DNA of 64,000 nt, from the NCBI GenBank assembly GCA_934343915.1, contig CAKRIL010000009.1, positions 1-64,000 on the forward strand, given 5' to 3'. The translations under genes and the position numbers were made by a program. The notes below the pieces were generated by a model. That model was not told where the DNA came from and searched no databases. It saw nothing but the letters and a program-made list of their open reading frames with translations. The DNA is from an uncultured Lachnospiraceae bacterium. GTDB taxonomy: Bacteria; Bacillota; Clostridia; Lachnospirales; Lachnospiraceae. Shown here one piece after another: positions 1 through 11,300 of this stretch (its first letter is position 1; each line of letters opens with the position of its first letter).

Positions 1-1190
1 GAATTGGAGAGTGCAAGCGTTATATCAGCCTTAACCGCCTTATCAGGAACATAATTCAAATCGCATTCTTCATCAGCTTCACGAAGATTTATTGTTGGAG
101 GAATAATTCCTTCATCAAGTGCCATGATGCATGCAAGCGCCTCTATTGCACCTGCCGCCCCTAACATATGGCCTGTCATTGATTTGGTTGAGCTTATGTA
201 TGCCTTCCGCGCATTTTCCTCTCCAAGTGCATTCTTTATTGCCATTGTCTCAATAAGATCATTCATATGAGTTCCTGTGCCATGTGCGTTTATATAGACC
301 TTATCTTCATCCGAATATCCTGCCTCACGCATGGCATCCTTCATAGCCTGCGCACCTCCGCGGGCCTGCGGATGTGGTGCAGTAATATGGTAGGCATCAC
401 ACGTTGAACCGTATCCGCACACCTCACCGTATATCCTTGCCCCTCTCGCTTTTGCATGCTCATATTCCTCAAGCACAAGTGACACGGCACCCTCTCCAAT
501 CACAAATCCTCCTCTTCTCTTATCAAATGGAAGTGAAGCTTCATCAGGGTTCTCCGATGTTGAAAGTGCCTGCATATTTACAAAACCTGCCACCGCCGAC
601 TTAGTTATTGATGCTTCTGCGCCTCCTGCTATGACAGCTTCCGCATAGCCATGACGTATCATCCTGACAGCCTCTCCGATTGCATTAGAGCCTGAGGCAC
701 AAGCTGTGACCGCCGGCATTGCACTTCCCCTGCAGTCATGCTTAATAGCAATCATTCCTGCTGCCATATTTCCTATCATCATCGGTATAAAAAGAGAGGA
801 AACCCTTCTTGGCCCTTTCTCTAAAAGCTTCGTATGTTCTACCTCGAAGGTTCCTATCCCTCCGATTCCTGTACCGAACATAACACCGAATTTTTCAGGT
901 TCAACCTTTCCTTCTATACCGCTGTCCTCTACCGCCTGTGCCGCCGCCGCAACTGCAAGCTGTGCATATCTGTCCGTTCTTAATATCTCGTTTACCTCAA
1001 GATACTCCTTCGGTTCAAAACCCTTCACCTCTGCCGCAAGCTTTGCTTTAAAGCCTTCTGTATCAAAAAAGGTTATAGGTGCAATCCCATTTTTTCCGTT
1101 CTTAAGGCTGTTCCATGTCTCACTGACATTATTCCCGACAGGGGTTACCGCCCCTAATCCGGTTACAACCACTCGTCTCCATTCAGACAT
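1..1190 (-). CDS. fabF: Beta-ketoacyl-ACP synthase II (FabF), 3' end cut by window edge
   Basis: Condenses malonyl-ACP with a growing acyl-ACP, the elongation step of type II fatty acid synthesis in the cytoplasm. Read from the ATG at 1190, the protein starts MSEWRRVVVTGLGAVTPVG. It carries the active-site cysteine in TACASGSNA (Cys164) and the two catalytic histidines in NAHGTGT and TGHMLGAAGA. The frame runs off the left edge after ALSN, so about 20 C-terminal residues (the family's NSFGFGG loop) are missing from view. It is the last visible gene of the run acpP-fabK-fabG-fabF, 89 bp after fabG. Family assignment is firm; the gap to fabG leaves open whether it is on the same transcript. Confidence 0.95.
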   Translation of the reverse strand, partial: MSEWRRVVVTGLGAVTPVGNNVSETWNSLKNGKNGIAPITFFDTEGFKAKLAAEVKGFEPKEYLEVNEILRTDRYAQLAVAAAAQAVEDSGIEGKVEPEKFGVMFGTGIGGIGTFEVEHTKLLEKGPRRVSSLFIPMMIGNMAAGMIAIKHDCRGSAMPAVTACASGSNAIGEAVRMIRHGYAEAVIAGGAEASITKSAVAGFVNMQALSTSENPDEASLPFDKRRGGFVIGEGAVSLVLEEYEHAKARGARIYGEVCGYGSTCDAYHITAPHPQARGGAQAMKDAMREAGYSDEDKVYINAHGTGTHMNDLIETMAIKNALGEENARKAYISSTKSMTGHMLGAAGAIEALACIMALDEGIIPPTINLREADEECDLNYVPDKAVKADITLALSN

Positions 1191-1279
1191 ATCCTTTTCC
1201 TCCCGGTTGTCCTTTACATGCACACCTTCATGCACTGTAAACTGTAAAATATCTTCATATCCCATATGTCACAATATAG

Positions 1280-2008
1280 CTACATGGCTATTCCGCCATC
1301 TACACGCAGCACTTCACCGGTCACATACTCAGCTTCGACAAGATACGCCACTGCCTCAGCCACCTCCGGGGCTGCCCCCATCCTTCCAAGTGGTATCATT
1401 CCAAGGAGCGGATTATCCTTCTGGCTTCCTGTCATATCCGTCTCAATGAATCCGGGTGCAACTGCGTTACAGCGTATTCCTCGCGGTGCCAGCTCCTTTG
1501 CAACGGACTTGGTCAGACCGATAATTCCCGCCTTCGATGCCGAGTAATTGCACTGTCCTGCATTTCCCATAAGCCCTGAAACGCTTGACACGTTGACAAT
1601 ACAGCCTTGCCTGTTCTTTATAAACATACCTGTGCAATGTCTTATCATATTAAACGCACCCTTAAGATTAGTGTCGATAACACTGTCAAATGCTTCCTCA
1701 CTCATCATCGCAAGAAGTCCATCTTTTGTTATGCCTGCATTGTTAATAAGAATATGTACCGTACCAAAATCCTTCTTTATCTGTGCAACAGTCTCTCTCA
1801 CCTGTGAAAAATCAGCTACATTGCACTTATAAGCGACGGCTTTTACGCCGTATTGTTCAATACATTCTTCACAAACCTGATTGGCAGCTTCAACATTGCC
1901 CGCATATATAATGGCAATATCCGCTCCACAAGCTGCAAGCTTTACCGCAACCGCCGCCCCAATTCCTCTTGAAGCTCCTGTTATAACCGCAGTTTTCCCT
2001 TTAAGCAT
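1280..2008 (-). CDS. fabG: 3-oxoacyl-ACP reductase FabG
   Basis: NADPH-dependent reduction of 3-oxoacyl-ACP, the first reduction of each fatty acid elongation cycle. It is a classical short-chain dehydrogenase of 242 residues: TGASRGIG nucleotide loop near the N-terminus, NNAG, the catalytic serine in IVNVSS, the YSASK catalytic pair, and a C-terminal VDGG. I chose the ATG at 2008 (MLKGKTAVITG) because AAAGGA lies about 10 nt upstream; a TTG six bases earlier is also possible. It follows fabK after only 30 bp, so the two are very likely co-transcribed. The malonyl transacylase gene fabD, often found between fabK and fabG, is absent here. Confidence 0.95.
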   Translation of the reverse strand: MLKGKTAVITGASRGIGAAVAVKLAACGADIAIIYAGNVEAANQVCEECIEQYGVKAVAYKCNVADFSQVRETVAQIKKDFGTVHILINNAGITKDGLLAMMSEEAFDSVIDTNLKGAFNMIRHCTGMFIKNRQGCIVNVSSVSGLMGNAGQCNYSASKAGIIGLTKSVAKELAPRGIRCNAVAPGFIETDMTGSQKDNPLLGMIPLGRMGAAPEVAEAVAYLVEAEYVTGEVLRVDGGIAM

Positions 2009-2038
2009 TTCCAAAATCCTTTTCCTTATATTTTAAGA

Positions 2039-2983
2039 CTACTCAATATATTTAGCTGCACTCCTTAATATCGGCTCAGCTCCATCAATCACTTCCCTGA
2101 CAATCTGCGCCGCAGGCTGTTCTTTCTTAACCATAGCCGCAACCTGCCCCGATAAGAAACATCCCTTCTTATCGTCACCATCCTTAACTGCAAGCCTTAA
2201 TGCCCCTACAGCCAGTGCTTCAAGCTCATCGTCAGGCATCCGGCTATACTCTGCCTTTAAATAATCTCTTGCAAACTGTGTCCTGAGACTTCTCACCGGA
2301 TGGCCAAGCCTCTTACCTGTAACCATGGTGCAAAGGTCTGTGGCCTTCAAAATCTTTTCCTTATAAACAGGATGAATACTACATTCTACAGCACTCAAAA
2401 ATCTCGTTCCCATCTGGACTCCCTGCGCTCCCAGCATAAATGCTGCCGCTACACCGCGCCCATCTGCAATTCCTCCTGCTGCTATGACCGGAAGTGTTGT
2501 AGCATCACACACCTGCGGTACCAGCACCATGGTTGTAAGTTCACCCACATGTCCACCGCTCTCGCCGCCCTCGGCTATAAGTGCAGAAGCTCCGAGCCTT
2601 GTCATGAGCTTCGCCATGGCAACCGAGGCAACAACCGGAATCACTTTAATTCCTGCATCCAGCCATTCCTTTATATATTTCGACGGATTACCTGCTCCAG
2701 TGGTAATCACATCGACCTTTTCCTCTACTACAACCTGTGCCACCTCATCTGCACAGGGGCTTAACAGCATAATATTTACTCCAATGGGCTTATCTGTGAG
2801 CTGTCTTGCTATCCGCACCTGCTCTCTCACATAATCTGCCGGTGCATTACCGGCTGCAATTATTCCAAGACCTCCGCCCTCAGATACTGCCGCTGCAAGC
2901 TTTCCATCAGCAATCCATGCCATGCCGCCCTGAAATACCGGGTATTTTATACCCAGCATCTCAGTAATCTGTGTCCTAATCAT
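2039..2983 (-). CDS. fabK: Enoyl-ACP reductase II (FabK), FMN-dependent
   Basis: Reduces trans-2-enoyl-ACP, the last step of each elongation cycle. It is a 314-residue TIM-barrel flavoprotein of the nitronate monooxygenase/FabK family, unrelated to FabI. Visible marks are the N-terminal YPVFQGGMAW, the GGESGGHVG segment with the conserved histidine, and the FMN phosphate region AAGGIADGRGVAAA followed by LGAQGVQMGTRF. Length is normal. The start at 2983 is five bases after the acpP stop, so translation is probably coupled. FabK enzymes are known to resist triclosan. Nitronate monooxygenases share the fold, but the gene context favours FabK. Confidence 0.93.
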   Translation of the reverse strand: MIRTQITEMLGIKYPVFQGGMAWIADGKLAAAVSEGGGLGIIAAGNAPADYVREQVRIARQLTDKPIGVNIMLLSPCADEVAQVVVEEKVDVITTGAGNPSKYIKEWLDAGIKVIPVVASVAMAKLMTRLGASALIAEGGESGGHVGELTTMVLVPQVCDATTLPVIAAGGIADGRGVAAAFMLGAQGVQMGTRFLSAVECSIHPVYKEKILKATDLCTMVTGKRLGHPVRSLRTQFARDYLKAEYSRMPDDELEALAVGALRLAVKDGDDKKGCFLSGQVAAMVKKEQPAAQIVREVIDGAEPILRSAAKYIE

Positions 2984-2988
2984 GGTGC

Positions 2989-3210
2989 TTAACCCTGCTT
3001 GCTCTGGATGAATTTGTCAAGGTCATCGACTGTCTCAACCTTCTCATCAAGCTCTATCTCAATGCCAAGCTCATCCTCAAGGCTCATCAAAAGCTCCACC
3101 GTGTCAAGCGAATCAATTCCAAGGTCAACGAATCTGCTCTCCGGCTTAACCACGGAAACATCACATCCGGTACGTTCTGCAACAGTTTTTGCAATAGCAT
3201 CAAAATACAT
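2989..3210 (-). CDS. acpP: Acyl carrier protein
   Basis: Carries acyl intermediates on a phosphopantetheine arm during fatty acid synthesis. The protein is 73 residues and acidic, with the modified serine in GIDSLDTVEL (Ser34), as usual for bacterial ACP. A perfect AGGAGG lies just before the ATG. It is the first gene of the visible fab run, so the promoter must lie in the roughly 330 bp upstream. Genes often found at this position in other Firmicutes (fabH, a FabT or FapR regulator) are not present. Confidence 0.95.
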   Translation of the reverse strand: MYFDAIAKTVAERTGCDVSVVKPESRFVDLGIDSLDTVELLMSLEDELGIEIELDEKVETVDDLDKFIQSKQG

Positions 3211-3544
3211 CTCTTATTCCTCCTTAATATGTGCTCCAATCAGTGAGCATCTAATAAGGCATTATATGCACAACATGTTCCATGTGTGGGGTGCTGACGT
3301 TCCAAAAGCGTTCCATAAATTTAATACTTAGCACTCTTTTTGCAAATAATAACATAGGAAAATTTAACATTATAATAAGTGCAAAATAGTAAAAGCACGT
3401 TTTTCATTACTATTTAAGCCACTGCAAAAGCAGCGGCACTCGGAAATGAGGATTAAAATGAATATATGACTGAATACTGATTCTTAAGAGAAGGCTGACA
3501 GATATGCTATACTAAATTGCAAAATAATATCTTAAAAGAAAGCT
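3211..3544. other. Non-coding leader region upstream of acpP
   Basis: AT-rich stretch without a convincing gene. On the minus strand it should hold the fab promoter; TATAAT-like hexamers occur near 3260 and 3370, but neither has a clear -35 box. GGAACG appears twice near 3290-3310. I see no good FapR- or FabT-type palindrome. Confidence 0.5.
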
Positions 3545-3667
3545 CGAGCCGGCAGGCGAGATACGAACCCGCTTATGTAATACCAAAGCGCGAGACGTCG
3601 CACAACGTCCGGGGGACGTTGGTCTGCGACGACCGGAGCGAAGCGGAGACATCGAACCTTCGAGCCC
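3545..3667. repeat. 123-bp exact direct repeat, unit 1
   Basis: Identical over all 123 bases to 3721-3843. It is far more GC-rich than its surroundings. On the minus strand it has a tRNA T-arm-like segment (GCGGG-TTCGTAT-CTCGC) and a strong nested hairpin built from GTCGCA/TGCGAC and AACGTCC/GGACGTT. It lies downstream of tRNA-Gly beyond the tRNA terminator. Open frames through it look spurious. Confidence 0.9.
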
Positions 3668-3720
3668 ATATCTGCGCGTGACGGGGCGCTAGGTGCCGGT
3701 GGCACCTGCTTAGCGCCGAC

Positions 3721-3843
3721 CGAGCCGGCAGGCGAGATACGAACCCGCTTATGTAATACCAAAGCGCGAGACGTCGCACAACGTCCGGGGGACGTTGGTC
3801 TGCGACGACCGGAGCGAAGCGGAGACATCGAACCTTCGAGCCC
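3721..3843. repeat. 123-bp exact direct repeat, unit 2
   Basis: Second identical unit. The 53 bp between the units form another strong hairpin (GGTGCC/GGCACC inside GCGCTA/TAGCGC). The unit ends in CGAGCCC, which also pairs with GGGCTCG at 3849-3855. Confidence 0.9.
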
Positions 3844-3855
3844 TGTCAGGGCTCG

Positions 3856-3899
3856 AAAAAAAGAGACCGATTGGTGTTCCACCAATCAGTCTCTTTTTT
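3856..3899 (-). terminator. Terminator of tRNA-Gly
   Basis: Near-perfect inverted repeat: on the minus strand GAGAC and GATTGGT arms fold around GGAA and are followed by a run of seven T. It begins four bases after the tRNA 3' end. The plus strand also ends in T6, so it could work both ways. Confidence 0.85.
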
Positions 3900-3902
3900 C
3901 AG

Positions 3903-3974
<72 letters not shown>

Positions 3975-4013
3975 ATTATACTTTGTAAGATTGCTCTCAC
4001 AAGGACAATTAGT

Positions 4014-4042
4014 ATAATACTATATGTCCTCGTGAAAGTCAA
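4014..4042 (-). promoter_or_regulatory. Probable promoter of tRNA-Gly
   Basis: Minus-strand TTGACT (4037-4042), 17-bp spacer, TATTAT (4014-4019), about 40 bp upstream of the tRNA 5' end. The hexamers and spacing fit a housekeeping sigma promoter. Confidence 0.55.
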
Positions 4043-4114
4043 TACTAAATTTAAAATTTTTTATATTTTTTGAATTTACGAAATAGTTTTAACTATTGCC
4101 GTAATTATCAGCCA

Positions 4115-5917
4115 TTAATCAGCAAGCAGTGCCTCCATCTCGTCGAGAAGTCCTGCAAATACATCAAGACCTGTCCTGATTGCGTCAGGCTTGGACATAT
4201 CTACACCCGCAATTTTTAACAGCTCGATCGGGTAATCTGAACCGCCGCTTGATAAGAACTTCATGTATCGGTCAACTGCAGGCTGTCCCTCCTTGCGGAT
4301 CATGGATGCTATTGCAACTGCTGCCGAGAAGCCCGTAGCATACTGATATACATAGAAAGGTGTGTAGAAGTGAGGGATTCTTGCCCACTCAACCTCAATA
4401 TCCTTATCCACAACCATATCAGGTCCGAAGTACTCCTTGTTAAGCTCATAGTACATCTCGTTGAGTGCCTTTGCAGTTAAGCTCTTGCCGCTCTCTGCCA
4501 TCTCATGAGCCTTCTTCTCGAACTCAGCGAACATTGTCTGGCGAGATACTGTTCCCTTGAAGCTGTCAAGGAAATGGTTGATGAGGTATGCCTTCTCATT
4601 CTTGTCCTTTGCATTCTCAATAAGATAGAAGTTAAGAAGTGCCTCGTTGCAGGTCGATGCGACCTCGGCAACAAAGATTCTGTATCCTGCATATACGAGA
4701 GGCTGTGTCGAGTTCGACTTGTAGCTGTGAAGTGCATGTCCCATCTCATGTGCAAGTGTGAACATGGAATCTAAGTTGTCCTGATGATTTAAAAGCACAT
4801 ATGGATGAACCCCGTTAGGTCCCCATGAGTAAGCACCGCTCCTCTTGCCTTCGTTCTCATATACATCAATCCAACCGCCGTTGAAGCCCTTATCAAGAAG
4901 TGCTATGTAGTCCTCACCGAGAGGTGCGACACCCTTCTTTACTATCTCCTTTGCCTCATCAAAAGTGATATGCATGTCAAAATCTTTTACCATAGGTGTA
5001 TATACATCATACATATGAAGCTCATCAAGTCCAAGTGCTTTCTTGCGGAGCTTTACATAGCGGTGCATGAGTGGAAGCCCCGCATGTATTGTATCAATAA
5101 GATTATCATATACTGAAAGCGGTATATTTCCGTCAAAAAGATATGACTCAATGCTTGAATTGTACTTTCTCGTCTTTGCTGAAAAAATATCTCCCTTTAC
5201 GAGTGACTCATAGTTGGCAGCGATGGTATTCTCAAAGTTCTTGAATGCGCCGTGCATAGCGTGGAATGCCTCCTCGCGCACTCTTCTGTCGTTGCTTCTT
5301 ATGAATATACCGTATCTGCCGTGTGTGACTGTTGCATCCTCGCCGTTCTCGTCCTTGATGGTTCCGAGCTTCACATCGGCATTGTTGAACATTCCGAACA
5401 CCTTCTTAGGTCCGCCGAGAACATCATCAACTGAAGCTAATACCGCCTCCATGTCAAGTGAAAGTACATGAGGCTTCTTTCTTGAAATGTACTCCCACTT
5501 CTTAGCGTAGAGCTTAAGCCCCTCACACTCAGCCATGTACTTGTCAACAACCGCATCATCTATGGTGAGCATCTCAGGATTAACAAATGATGTCATCTCT
5601 CCTGATTTTACCATAAGATTCTCAGCCTCACCCGAAAGTGCCTGTGAGTCTGCATTCGTGGTGTCCTGGTCATAAAGCTGATGTGCATAGCAGTAGATAC
5701 GGTCGAGAAGATTCATAAGCTTATCCTCAAGTGTGAATACCGCAAGCATATTCTCACCGCTCTCACCGATTCTTCCCTTGTAGCTTTCTATCTCCTCTGC
5801 CACCTTCACAGCCTGTGCATACTCTGCTCTCCAAGCCGCAGCATCAGGATAGATGTCCTCAAGTCTCCATGTATATTTCTTATCTGTCTCGCTTCTTTTT
5901 AAAACCTTATTTGCCAT
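4115..5917 (-). CDS. pepF: Oligoendopeptidase F (M3 family metallopeptidase)
   Basis: Cytoplasmic zinc peptidase that cuts short peptides, likely for peptide recycling or use of imported peptides. Its 600 residues match the usual PepF length. The zinc site is HEMGH (His390, Glu391, His394), with the helper glutamate in the following AEVAST segment. There is no signal peptide. GGAGG precedes the ATG at 5917. It is divergently oriented to the GNAT gene at 6020 and apparently monocistronic, since the tRNA unit lies downstream. Confidence 0.95.
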   Translation of the reverse strand: MANKVLKRSETDKKYTWRLEDIYPDAAAWRAEYAQAVKVAEEIESYKGRIGESGENMLAVFTLEDKLMNLLDRIYCYAHQLYDQDTTNADSQALSGEAENLMVKSGEMTSFVNPEMLTIDDAVVDKYMAECEGLKLYAKKWEYISRKKPHVLSLDMEAVLASVDDVLGGPKKVFGMFNNADVKLGTIKDENGEDATVTHGRYGIFIRSNDRRVREEAFHAMHGAFKNFENTIAANYESLVKGDIFSAKTRKYNSSIESYLFDGNIPLSVYDNLIDTIHAGLPLMHRYVKLRKKALGLDELHMYDVYTPMVKDFDMHITFDEAKEIVKKGVAPLGEDYIALLDKGFNGGWIDVYENEGKRSGAYSWGPNGVHPYVLLNHQDNLDSMFTLAHEMGHALHSYKSNSTQPLVYAGYRIFVAEVASTCNEALLNFYLIENAKDKNEKAYLINHFLDSFKGTVSRQTMFAEFEKKAHEMAESGKSLTAKALNEMYYELNKEYFGPDMVVDKDIEVEWARIPHFYTPFYVYQYATGFSAAVAIASMIRKEGQPAVDRYMKFLSSGGSDYPIELLKIAGVDMSKPDAIRTGLDVFAGLLDEMEALLAD

Positions 5918-6019
5918 TGCATCCTCCTTAAGTTGGAATTATAATAACTACCATAATTAATATACATTATATCTCATATAAAAACAAGCAGACTATCAAA
6001 AACAAAGGAATGAATTAAA

Positions 6020-6863
6020 ATGTGTTCATATAAAATAACCATCAACGACATTGAAGCATTCATAAAAGCATGCTCTACCTCGTCAGGCGAAGATTACGAA
6101 CCATATTTTGACGACGAAAACGAACCGAATATCAGTCTCCCGGAAACATCCCCTGCCATCCTGCACAACACAGGCATAGACCTGCTCATTGACACCGATG
6201 CGCTCTCATTGTATCTTTTTGAACGCACACACGGGCTCATCGGCTGCTGCACCGCCTTTGACTATGTTTCAAGTGACGACAATGATACCTGTGAGCTATC
6301 GGTGCTCATATTACCTGAATACAGGAGACACGGACTCGGACGCATGCTTGTGTCGCGGATAATGTCGCTCATTGATGAACATGTCCGTATCCTTCTTGTC
6401 GGCAGCAATGAGTATTTCGCGGAGTGCTGCGGCTTCTCATACTCCCACAGTGAGCATTTTATGACGAGAAAGCCGTATGTCGAGCTGGCAGACCGCCGTG
6501 TAAACACAGCATCAGCCAATACCATCACCCCAAATGATGCACCTGAAAATGCTGAACCTGAGTACAGAATCATACGAAATCTTGACAAAGCTTCCGGCTT
6601 TCACACTTACAGACTTCTTCACCGCAGCACCCGCGTAAGCAGATGCAGCGTATTGGAGTGCAGCGACTATATAAACATCGCCAATGTCTACACTGTTCCA
6701 AAATACCGCGGACACAGATTCGCCGGTCAGTTAATCGACGTGATTGCAGCAGATTTTCCACAAAAAAAGCTGCTTCTGCAGGTGTCAGGCGGCAACATCG
6801 CCGCCATTCACGCTTACACAGAAGCAGGCTTTACATTTTTAAAAAGTATTGATTATTATTCTG

Positions 6864-6889
<26 letters not shown>
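6020..6889 (+). CDS. Tandem GNAT-type acetyltransferase, substrate unknown
   Basis: 289 residues in two halves, each resembling a GNAT fold. The first half has LSVLILPEYRRHGLGRMLV near residues 92-110, an acetyl-CoA loop of the Q/RxxGxG/A type. The second has VYTVPKYRGHRFAGQLI near residues 225-241, where the loop is less canonical, followed by NIAAIHAYTEAGF. Such double GNATs can have one active and one structural half. The substrate cannot be inferred. AAAGGA lies before the ATG. Its 3' end overlaps the end of gltD by 26 bp in a convergent arrangement, so it is not part of the glutamate operon. Confidence 0.8.
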
Positions 6890-8351
<1,462 letters not shown>

Positions 8352-8363
8352 GGGTTTCCCTCC

Positions 8364-11300
8364 TTACTTCGCTGCTTTGTTGGCGTAGAATGCTTCAATC
8401 TGTGCCTGTTCGCTTGAAAGTCCCTTTTCTTCCATCTGAACAATCTTCTGCATCATTCTCTTGTAGTCATGAGGCACAATCTTCTTGAACTTAGGAAGAT
8501 AATCTCCGAAGTTGTCAAGAATCTCCTTGCCCTTGACGGAATTGGTGTATGCAACATGCTGCTGAATCATCTCCTTGAGTTCTAATACATCGTACTTGTC
8601 AGTTACCTCCTCGGTGGATACCAGCTCCTTGTTCATCTTCTTATAGAGAGTGCTGTCCTCATCAAGCACATACGCGATACCGCCGCTCATACCTGCCGCA
8701 AAGTTCTTTCCTGTCTTGCCAAGTACCACGACACGGCCTCCCGTCATGTACTCGCAGCCATGGTCGCCGACCCCCTCGACAACCGCCTTGGCACCTGAGT
8801 TGCGGACACAGAAGCGCTCGCCCGCAACACCGTTGATATATGCCTCACCGCTTGTCGCACCGTAGAGTGCAACGTTTCCGATGATAATGTTCTCATCCTG
8901 CTTGAACTCTGAGCCCGTAGGCGGATATACAACAAGCCTGCCTCCTGAAAGTCCTTTGCCGAAGTAATCGTTGCTGTCTCCTACAAGACACATTGTAAGT
9001 CCCTTAGGAATGAATGCACCGAAGCTCTGTCCTCCTGCACCGTGGCACATAATTGTGAAGGTATCCTCATCGAGTGTGTCATCATACAGCCTTGTAATCT
9101 CAGAACCGAACATCGTACCGAAGGAACGGTCAGTGTTCTTTACATCTATCTCAATGCTTCTCTTCTGCTTTTTCTCAAGTGCCGGTCCAAGCTTCTTTAA
9201 AAGAACCTTCTCGTCAAGTGTCTTTTCAAGCTCAAAGTTGTACACATTCTTGTGAAGATAGTCAATCTTTTCCTTGCCCGCATATGGGTTGTCAAGAATT
9301 ACGGAGAGGTCAATCCTGCCCTTCTTAACACCGCTTCCGTCCTTTGCCTGACGAAGCATATCCGTTCTTCCGACCATCTCATCAATCGTCTTGAAGCCGA
9401 GCTTTGCCATGTATTCACGCAGCTCCTGTGCAACGAATTTCATGAAGTTCATTACATACTCAGGCTTACCTGTGAATCTCTTTCTGAGTTCAGGGTTCTG
9501 TGTCGCAACACCGACCGGACATGTATCGAGATTACATACTCTCATCATCACACAGCCGAGCGTTACAAGCGGTGCCGTAGCAAATCCGAACTCCTCTGCT
9601 CCCAACAGACAGGCAATGGCAACATCACGTCCCGTCATAAGCTTACCATCAGTCTCTACAACCACCTTATTTCTGAGTCCGTTCATTATAAGCGTCTGAT
9701 GTGTCTCGGCAAGTCCAAGCTCCCAAGGAAGTCCCGCATTGTGAATTGAGCTTCTTGGTGCGGCTCCCGTACCTCCGTCATAGCCTGATACCAGAATAAC
9801 CTGTGCTCCCGCCTTGGCAACACCTGCCGCGACGGTTCCTACACCAGCCTCGGATACAAGCTTTACGGATATTCTCGCCTTCTTGTTCGCATTCTTAAGG
9901 TCATAGATAAGCTGTGCCAGATCCTCAATCGAATATATATCATGATGAGGTGGAGGTGAGATAAGTCCAACACCAGGGGTTGAATGTCTGGTCTTTGCAA
10001 TCCAAGGATAGACCTTCCCTCCCGGAAGATGTCCGCCCTCGCCCGGCTTAGCTCCCTGAGCCATCTTAATCTGAATTTCATCCGCACTTACAAGATATCT
10101 TGATGTTACACCGAAGCGTCCCGATGCAACCTGCTTGATTGCAGAGCAGCGGTTAAGTCCGTCAGGACCTACCGTGAGTCTCTCTATCTCCTCACCGCCC
10201 TCACCGGAATTGGACTTTCCGTGAAGTGTATTCATGGCAATCGCCATAGCCTCATGTGCCTCCTGTGAGATTGAACCGTAGGACATGGCACCTGTCTTAA
10301 ATCTTCTTACAATCGACTCAACGCTCTCCACCTCGTCGATAGGTATTCCCTTCTCCGGGTAGTTGAAGTCCATAAGACCTCTGAGGTTAATCGGCTCAAG
10401 CTCCTCATTGATAAGCTTTGAGTACTCCTTAAATGTATCGTAATCTCCGTTCCTTGTGGCGAGCTGAAGAAGATGTATTGTCTGAGGATTATACAGATGC
10501 TCCTCCTTGCCGCTTCTGAACTTGTGGCTTCCCGCACTGTCGAAGGTCGTGTCAGTCTGAAGTCCGAGCGGATCATATGCGCGGTCATGGTTCGCATTGA
10601 TATCGTTCTCAATATCCTTTAATGTGATTCCGCCGACGCGGCTTACCGTATTGGTAAAATACTTGTCCATAACGCTCTTGTCGATACCGATTGCCTCGAA
10701 TATCTTGGAGCCCTGATACGACTGTATTGTGGAAATTCCCATCTTGGATGCAATCTTTACAATACCACTGAGCACTGCCCTGTTATAGTCATCGACCGCC
10801 GCATAGTAATCCTTGTTGAGCATTCCAAGGTCTATAAGCTCCTTTATGCTGTCAAGTGCAAGGTACGGATTCACGGCACTCGCACCGAAGCCTAAGAGTG
10901 TCGCGAAGTGATGCACCTCTCTTGGCTCACCTGATTCAAGGATAACGGAAACCTTGGTTCTCTTCTTGGTTCTTACAAGGTAATCCTGCATTGCCGATAC
11001 CGCAAGAAGTGATGGTATTGCGACATGGTTCTCATCAACTCCTCTGTCGGAGAGAATGAAGATATTCACTCCCTCACGGTAATGTCTGTCAGCCTCAACA
11101 AAGAGTCTGTCAATAGCCTTCTCCATGGAGGTGTTCTTATAATATATAATAGGAAGAACCGCTACCTTAAAGCCCTCCTGATTCATATTCTTAATCTTTA
11201 ACAAATCAGTATTCGTAAGAATTGGATTATTAACTCTCAATACCTGACAGTTTCTCGCAGTCTCCTCAAGGATATTTCCGTCTGCACCGAGATACATTGT

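Noticed and set aside
706..1449. Long plus-strand frame over fabF and fabG
   Set aside because: It is the complementary shadow of fabF, whose full catalytic motifs are read on the minus strand.
3211..3400. FapR or FabT operator before acpP
   Set aside because: No palindrome close to either consensus, only scattered partial matches.
3545..3720. A second tRNA gene
   Set aside because: Only a T-arm-like segment can be folded; no matching acceptor, D or anticodon arms are present.
3532..3885. Minus-strand open frames across the 123-bp repeats
   Set aside because: Open because the repeat is GC-rich. Two overlapping frames read the same repeat, there is no ribosome site, and the DNA shows RNA-like hairpins and a T-arm-like segment.
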